Made by a program: the position numbers and the translations under genes
The notes under the pieces: model-generated
The model's database searches: none
Seen by the model: only the letters and a program-made list of their open reading frames with translations
Told to the model about the DNA's origin: nothing
Shown: positions 5,744 through 9,793 of the stretch, one piece after another
How positions within the stretch are numbered: position 1 is the first letter of the stretch
How the letters are laid out: every line of letters begins with the position of its first letter
Assembly (NCBI GenBank): GCA_948468465.1
Contig: CAOKJJ010000181.1
Location: 1 to 9,793, forward strand
Source of the DNA: an uncultured Eubacterium sp.
GTDB lineage: Bacteria; Bacillota_A; Clostridia; Lachnospirales; Lachnospiraceae
Length of the DNA: 9,793 nt
Reading direction: 5' to 3'

Positions 5744-6367
5744 ATGGGTTTAGCGGGAGTAAGTGCATCAACTACGACTTATGCAGCATATGATAGTACT
5801 GCTAAAACAAGTACGAAGGCTGCAGCAGAAAAGAAAGAAACAGAGCAGACAACTGGCGCTGTATATGAAAAAACACCTTCTGACAGCAAGGATAAGGCAC
5901 CTTATTCTATCAATAAGCAGAGTGCGGAACAGCGTGCCGCAATCGTTAAGCAGATGATGGCAGATCAGGAAAAGAAACAAAATCAGCTGGTTGATATTGT
6001 AAATAAGATGCTTGGCGAGCAGGCAACAAAATTTACAGAGGCAAGTGATGATTTCTGGGCGACACTTGCAAAAGGCGGTTTTTCGGTCGATGCAGCGGCG
6101 AAGAAAGAAGCGCAGGAAGCTATTTCAGAAGACGGCTATTATGGTGTAAAGCAGACTTCTCAAAGAATTTTTGATTTTGCAAGCGCACTTGCAGGAGATG
6201 ATGTAGAGAAGATGAAGGAAATGCAGGCTGCGTTTGAAAAGGGATTTAAACAGGCGACAAAGGCCTGGGGCAGAGACTTGCCGGATATTTCGAATCAGAC
6301 ATATGATGCCGTTAATGATTTATTCCAGGGCTACTATGATTCAAAAAATGTTATAACAGAAGACTAA
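5744..6367 (+). CDS. Uncharacterised Cys-free protein, probably flagella-linked
   Basis: A 207-residue protein of unknown function. Residues 1-60 are Ala/Thr/Ser/Lys-rich and look disordered. Residues 60-107 are helical and coiled-coil-like (SAEQRAAIVKQMMADQEKKQ onward). Residues 115-195 form the most structured, conserved-looking block, with ISEDGYYGVKQTSQRIFDFA, ALAGDD, FEKGFKQATKAWG and LPDISNQTYDAVNDLF. From memory, this C-terminal block recurs in unnamed proteins of motile Lachnospiraceae and other Firmicutes; I cannot verify that here. There is no cysteine, no signal peptide and no membrane segment, as in many flagellar export substrates. The start was set at the ATG behind GGAGGG with 7-base spacing, because the ATG at 5729 lies within that site. 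It stands alone between a SigD-like promoter and a terminator. A structural or chaperone role in motility is inference only. Confidence 0.75.
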   Translation: MGLAGVSASTTTYAAYDSTAKTSTKAAAEKKETEQTTGAVYEKTPSDSKDKAPYSINKQSAEQRAAIVKQMMADQEKKQNQLVDIVNKMLGEQATKFTEASDDFWATLAKGGFSVDAAAKKEAQEAISEDGYYGVKQTSQRIFDFASALAGDDVEKMKEMQAAFEKGFKQATKAWGRDLPDISNQTYDAVNDLFQGYYDSKNVITED

Positions 6368-6486
6368 GGAGCAACAGATCTTAAGCATACTGTTTCCATT
6401 GTTTTTGCATGAAATGTGAAAGCTGACATGGGTAACAGCAAAGTAGTGCAAGGATAGCACGCCAGAGCGTGTGTGAAAATGAATTG

Positions 6487-6542
6487 AAAAAGATACTGCC
6501 GCAAAATGAGATAATGTTTTGCGCAGTATCTTTTGTTTTTTG
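6487..6542 (+). terminator. Intrinsic terminator after the 207-residue protein gene
   Basis: AAAAGATACTG-C-CGCAAAA (6488-6506) pairs with TTTTGCGCAGTATCTTTT (6517-6534) with a single bulged C, followed by GTTTTTTG. This is a strong Rho-independent terminator. The 120 bases between the stop codon and the hairpin contain nothing supported beyond a small CACGC-CAGA-GCGTG stem near 6460. Confidence 0.85.
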
Positions 6543-6570
6543 AATTTTTGTGTCTTTTTTAATGCAAACC

Positions 6571-6599
6571 TTGCGATTTATATTTAAAAATGATAGTAT
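6571..6599 (+). promoter_or_regulatory. Predicted extended -10 promoter of the butyrate gene
   Basis: TTGCGA (6571-6576), a 17-base spacer and TAGTAT (6594-6599), immediately preceded by TGA, giving a TGn extended -10 element. Transcription would begin near 6606, about 60 bases before the start codon. Confidence 0.6.
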
Positions 6600-6606
6600 A
6601 GAGTTA

Positions 6607-6624
6607 TCGTTAAACTATTAACAA
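6607..6624 (+). promoter_or_regulatory. Rex (NADH-sensing repressor) operator
   Basis: TCGTTAAACTATTAACAA matches the clostridial Rex consensus TTGTTAA-N4-TTAACAA at 13 of 14 defined bases; the only difference is C for T at position 2. It covers the predicted transcription start of the CoA-transferase gene, so a bound Rex would block initiation. Rex leaves DNA when the NADH/NAD+ ratio rises, and known clostridial Rex regulons include butyrate-forming genes, which fits the gene it precedes. Confidence 0.7.
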
Positions 6625-6664
6625 TAGTAGAATATGTAGTACAAGTATCATGAAGGAGGTCATC

Positions 6665-8008
6665 ATGGGATACGCAGAAGAATATCAAAAGAAACTGGTA
6701 TCAGCCGATGAAGCAGTCAAAGCCGTTAATTCCGGCGACTGGATCGATTATGGCTGGTGCAATGGTACGCCGGATGCATTGGATAAGGCGCTTGCAAAAC
6801 GGACGGATGAATTGACGGACGTCATTGTACGCGGCGGTATTTTAATGAAATTGCCGGCGATTTTTGAACGTGAGGATGCAGGTGAGCATTTTACATGGAA
6901 TTCCTGGCATATGTCTGGTGTTGAGCGCAAACTGATCAGCCGCGGCTGTGCATATTATGCGCCGATTCGTTATTCAGAGCTGCCGCGCTATTACCGCGAA
7001 CCAAATACGAAGAAAAACGCGGTGGCAATGTTTCAGGTAACGCCAATGGATAAGCATGGATTTTTTAACTTTGGGCCGAATGCTTCCCATTTGGCAGCTG
7101 TTGTAGAGACTTCCGCAACAGTCATTGTCGAAGTGAATGAGAATATGCCGCGTTGTCTGGGCGGAACAGAAAATAATGTACATATTTCTGATGTTGATTT
7201 TATTGTGGAAGGCAGCAACCCGCCGATTGCTGAAATGGGTGCAGGCGGTCCTGCCAGCGAGGTTGATAAAGCTGTTGCAAAATTGATCGTAAACGAGATT
7301 CCGGACGGTGCGTGTCTGCAGCTTGGAATTGGCGGTATGCCGAATGCAGTTGGCTCTTTGATTGCTGAATCTGATTTAAAAGATCTTGGTGTTCATACGG
7401 AGATGTATGTGGATGCATTTGTAGATATTGCAAAAGCTGGAAAGATCAATGGCTCCCGTAAAAATATTGACCGATTCCGTCAGGCATTTGCATTCGGATG
7501 CGGAACCAAGAAGATGTATGACTATTTGGATGAGAATCCTGAGATTTTAAGCGCTCCGGTAAGTTATACAAATGATATTCGCTCTATTTCTGCACTGGAT
7601 AATTTTATGTCTATTAATAATGCGGTAGATTTAGACTTGTTTGGACAGGTGAATGCGGAATCTGCTGGAACAAAGCATATCAGCGGAGCCGGCGGGCAGC
7701 TGGATTTCGTATTGGGTGCATATTTATCCAAAGGCGGGAAGAGTTTTATTTGCTGTTCTTCTACATATAAGACAAAAGACGGACAGGTAAAATCCAGAAT
7801 CCTGCCGACACTGAATCCAGGTTCCATCGTTACAGATACACGTGCGAATACGCATTTTCTTGTAACGGAATATGGTATTGTAAATATTAAGGGGCTTTCT
7901 ACCTGGGAAAAGGCAGAGGCAATTATATCTATCGCGCATCCGGATTTTAGGGATGAATTGATTGCTGAAGCAGAAAAGATGAAGATTTGGAGAAGAAGCA
8001 ATAAATAA
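6665..8008 (+). CDS. but: Butyryl-CoA:acetate CoA-transferase
   Basis: This enzyme moves CoA from butyryl-CoA to acetate, releasing butyrate and regenerating acetyl-CoA. It is the last step of the main butyrate route in many gut clostridia. The 447-residue product has the length of the acetyl-CoA hydrolase/transferase family. It carries the butyryl-type segments [14 protein letters not shown] (about 77-90), [40 protein letters not shown] and [20 protein letters not shown]; the catalytic glutamate is E246 in [17 protein letters not shown] and the C-terminal [10 protein letters not shown] complete it. [16 protein letters not shown] and [12 protein letters not shown] are the regions usually used to tell but genes from 4-hydroxybutyrate CoA-transferases, which remain the closest alternative. 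The ATG is preceded by AAGGAGG with 5-base spacing; the ATG at 6650 contains that site and was rejected. The gene stands alone, with its own promoter, Rex site and terminator. Confidence 0.93.
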   Translation: MGYAEEYQKKLVSADEAVKAVNSGDWIDYGWCNGTPDALDKALAKRTDELTDVIVRGGILMKLPAIFEREDAGEHFTWNSWHMSGVERKLISRGCAYYAPIRYSELPRYYREPNTKKNAVAMFQVTPMDKHGFFNFGPNASHLAAVVETSATVIVEVNENMPRCLGGTENNVHISDVDFIVEGSNPPIAEMGAGGPASEVDKAVAKLIVNEIPDGACLQLGIGGMPNAVGSLIAESDLKDLGVHTEMYVDAFVDIAKAGKINGSRKNIDRFRQAFAFGCGTKKMYDYLDENPEILSAPVSYTNDIRSISALDNFMSINNAVDLDLFGQVNAESAGTKHISGAGGQLDFVLGAYLSKGGKSFICCSSTYKTKDGQVKSRILPTLNPGSIVTDTRANTHFLVTEYGIVNIKGLSTWEKAEAIISIAHPDFRDELIAEAEKMKIWRRSNK

Positions 8009-8027
8009 GGTATGTATCTGAACTTGA

Positions 8028-8092
8028 CATAATAAAAATGACTGTCGTAAGAACTGCGTTTGCAGTGTCATACGACAGTCGTTTTTATTATG
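8028..8092. terminator. Bidirectional terminator between convergent but and rsgI
   Basis: A 22-bp stem (8028-8049 with 8071-8092, one G-U pair) has A-rich and T-rich outer ends, giving GTTTTTATTATG on the plus strand and a matching T-run on the minus strand. A second small hairpin ACTGC/GCAGT (8053-8057, 8062-8066) fills the loop. It lies between the stops of two convergent genes and can serve both. Confidence 0.9.
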
Positions 8093-8133
8093 CTTTCAAT
8101 TCAGGACTTTGAAATAATCATATCATTTTCAGA

Positions 8134-9576
8134 TTATTTCGTAGTTGAACTGCCTTCATCACTCTTATCCACAACAGTTTGATCATCTGAACTGGTTTCT
8201 TTTGAACCGCTTTGATTCGTGTCAGAATCAATGGAACCGTTGTGTGAGTCATCCGTACCGGAAGAATCAGTATATGCGGAATTTACGCTTGACGTATCTT
8301 CCTGCAAAGTATCCCCGGATGAGGTATCTTCTGATACCGTTGTATCAGGAAGAGGATAAGGGTCTTTTTTATTGGAACTGTCTTCTGTCAGGCTGTCATC
8401 CGTATTGCTGTCTGTATCAGATGCTGAATCTCCCTTTTCAGGACTTGTCGCGCTTGCATCAGGGTTCTGCGAAGAACCGGTGCCGCCCGCATCTCCTTTA
8501 TTGGAGGAAGTATTCTTATCTGAACTGCTTGCAGAAGAATTTTGGTCTGCTGTATGGGATGGGGCAGATGTGTTTGGTTTTGCTGCACTATCTGTATTAC
8601 CATTTGAAGCAGAAGTTGTAGTATTGCCTGAATGATTCGGTTTCTCAGATGAAACAGAATTGTTTGTTTCTGAACCGGTTGTTAAATCATCGGTTGTAGT
8701 TGTTGTTTTATCAGCAGAAGCGCTGCTGGCTCCTTGTGTAGCATCCGTTGCGGCTGCTGTAGAGTTATTTGCTGCATTGTCATCCAGAACACTGCTTAAA
8801 TAATCGCTGTTCACAACATTTGCGGCTGCTGGCTGCGCTCCGGAATCCGGATTTTGGCTGCTGGCCTGTTGTATCGTAGTCTCTAATTCACTGACAGTCT
8901 TATCTGTCCACTTAGAGACGTCAAAATTAGAATCAGAAGTAGTTTCTGCAACTGCATGGATGAGGGCCAGTTTGCCAGGCGTAATGCCAAGTGAGTCGGC
9001 GTCATCCTTTACTTCTTTTGATACAGGAATTGTATCAATCGAACAGATATTTGATTTTTCGGCTGAAAAAGTATTTACTCTGGAAGTAATGGACTGTGCC
9101 TTTGTGTTATTTGTGGAATAAACACTGACAATCACATGATTGTATTCTTCCTGATTAATATAATGGTCTTTTTCTAACTGTCCGATTGTAACACCTAGTG
9201 CAGTTGTAATATTCTGATTTTTGATATCAGATTCTATGGATGAAACAACCTGTTGCCCTTCGGTATTGACGCCGGACACCGATATGACTTTGTCATAACG
9301 GTTTAAAGCGTATTCAATAGAAGGATTGATGTCCAAACTAACGTAGGAATAAGGTTCTACGTAGCTGTGAGACCCAATGCCTGCGAAAGATAACAGAACC
9401 AATGCCAGCGAAGCACAAATGGAAAGCTTCTGCACCATGCGATTGGAATGATGCTTTTCCTGAATGAAAAGTTCCTGTCCGATAGAATAGCCCTTATTTT
9501 TGAGCTTTCGGAAGGTTCCATCATCACATAATGCCACCGCAGCGCCATTACTGCATTCTACTATGACGGCTTTCAA
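8134..9576 (-). CDS. rsgI: RsgI-type transmembrane anti-sigma-I factor with Ser/Thr/Asp-rich tail
   Basis: A 480-residue single-pass membrane protein that holds sigma factor SigI inactive. Residues 1-40 (MKAVIVECSNG, CDDGTFRKLKNKGYSIGQEL) are the cytoplasmic RsgI N-terminal domain that binds SigI. Residues 48-68 form the membrane helix. Residues 75-205 are the extracellular juxtamembrane domain, with SLDINPSIEYALNRYDKVISV; N84-P85 is the Asn-Pro bond at which RsgI proteins are known to self-cleave. Residues about 235-480 are low complexity, rich in Ser, Thr, Asp, Asn and Gly, probably disordered and wall-spanning. No carbohydrate-binding module, as in Clostridium thermocellum RsgIs, and no LPxTG is seen. 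The start is a TTG with AAAGGAG 9 bases upstream; no ATG fits the family N-terminus. sigI lies 100 bases upstream on the same strand, so the two are probably co-transcribed. The signal sensed is unknown. Confidence 0.88.
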   Translation of the reverse strand: MKAVIVECSNGAAVALCDDGTFRKLKNKGYSIGQELFIQEKHHSNRMVQKLSICASLALVLLSFAGIGSHSYVEPYSYVSLDINPSIEYALNRYDKVISVSGVNTEGQQVVSSIESDIKNQNITTALGVTIGQLEKDHYINQEEYNHVIVSVYSTNNTKAQSITSRVNTFSAEKSNICSIDTIPVSKEVKDDADSLGITPGKLALIHAVAETTSDSNFDVSKWTDKTVSELETTIQQASSQNPDSGAQPAAANVVNSDYLSSVLDDNAANNSTAAATDATQGASSASADKTTTTTDDLTTGSETNNSVSSEKPNHSGNTTTSASNGNTDSAAKPNTSAPSHTADQNSSASSSDKNTSSNKGDAGGTGSSQNPDASATSPEKGDSASDTDSNTDDSLTEDSSNKKDPYPLPDTTVSEDTSSGDTLQEDTSSVNSAYTDSSGTDDSHNGSIDSDTNQSGSKETSSDDQTVVDKSDEGSSTTK

Positions 9577-9676
9577 AGTAGATGGCTCCTTTCTTTCTTA
9601 GAGTAGTTTCATAAATAGTTAATAACTGTGACAGAAATACAAACGCGGTAATTGTAATAGGGTTGGTTGGGGCCTG

Positions 9677-9793
9677 CTAAATATGGCTTAAATATTCGGC
9701 AAGCTTAGGATAATCACCGGAAAGTATTTCTGCTGCGGTTATTATGTATTTACGATGTCGCTCCAGAATTTTTCGGGGTACCTTTGCATTTTC
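9677..9793 (-). CDS. sigI: RNA polymerase sigma-I factor, C-terminal end (partial)
   Basis: The last 38 codons of a gene entering from the right edge. The translation reads ENAKVPRKILERHRKYIITA then AEILSGDYPKLAEYLSHI and a TAG stop. The R-K-x-L-E-R-x-R-K-Y-I-I pattern followed by LSGDYP and an EYL ending is the characteristic C-terminus of SigI, where the recognition helix of the C-terminal DNA-binding domain lies. The position directly upstream of rsgI, same strand, is the standard sigI-rsgI order and supports the call. SigI-family factors respond to heat, envelope stress or extracellular polysaccharide depending on the species. Confidence 0.85.
   Translation of the reverse strand, partial: ENAKVPRKILERHRKYIITAAEILSGDYPKLAEYLSHI

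Noticed and set aside
6650..6664. ATG at 6650 as start of the CoA-transferase
   Set aside because: The added residues are encoded by the AAGGAGG ribosome binding site itself, and the normal family N-terminus begins at 6665.
7564..8001. Open frame on the minus strand across the end of the CoA-transferase gene
   Set aside because: It overlaps a clearly conserved gene in antisense and shows no domain or start signal.
8145..8621. Long open frame on the plus strand opposite rsgI
   Set aside because: It is antisense to the low-complexity part of rsgI, has no ribosome binding site or recognisable domain, and arises from the skewed Ser/Thr/Asp codons of the opposite strand.
9577..9676. SigI-dependent promoter between sigI and rsgI
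   Set aside because: A CCCCAA block is present near 9666-9673 on the complementary strand, but no matching CG(A/T)A-type -10 element follows at a sensible distance.
1..9793. tRNA, rRNA, CRISPR array or replication origin
   Set aside because: No cloverleaf, rRNA segment, regularly spaced repeat array or iteron/DnaA-box cluster was seen on either strand.

Overview
The window looks like a chromosomal segment of a low-GC Firmicute, most likely a butyrate-forming, motile Lachnospiraceae relative (the Roseburia/Eubacterium/Butyrivibrio range). This rests on a butyryl-CoA:acetate CoA-transferase, clostridial-style ribosome binding sites, a luxS-mtnN pair, a SigI/RsgI pair, and a candidate motility-sigma promoter. 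I had no database search; all family calls come from reading the translations.

Layout, left to right. (1) At 1-~570, on the minus strand, is the 5' part of an IS630-family insertion sequence. Its first open frame ends at a classic T-TTA-AAA slippery heptamer, and the -1 frame continues with IS630-like sequence off the window edge. (2) At 859-2438, on the minus strand, is a BlaR1/MecR1-like M56 membrane metallopeptidase with a Cys/His-rich C-terminus. It has its own promoter, whose -10 box lies in an inverted repeat, and a leader with nested inverted repeats, but no blaI repressor gene beside it. (3) At 2733-3987, on the plus strand, luxS and mtnN form the SAH-detoxification/AI-2 module, closed by a strong hairpin. 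(4) At 4164-5534 is a MATE-family multidrug/metabolite exporter. (5) At 5573-6540 is a self-contained unit: a SigD (FliA)-type promoter, a ~140-nt leader with several GGA motifs (one in a hairpin loop, one in the Shine-Dalgarno), an uncharacterised Cys-free 207-residue protein, and a terminator. (6) At 6571-8092 is the butyryl-CoA:acetate CoA-transferase gene with an extended -10 promoter, an 18-bp near-consensus Rex operator at the predicted start of transcription, and a long bidirectional terminator. (7) At 8134-9793, on the minus strand, are the last 38 codons of sigI followed by rsgI, encoding an RsgI-type anti-sigma factor with a long Ser/Thr/Asp-rich extracellular tail.

How they may work together. 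The window is a string of short, mostly independently terminated units rather than one large operon. The two most informative units are regulatory: a redox-controlled (Rex) last step of butyrate formation, and a putative SigD/CsrA-controlled flagella-linked protein of unknown function. The SigI-RsgI and M56 units are both membrane-signalling systems facing the cell exterior.
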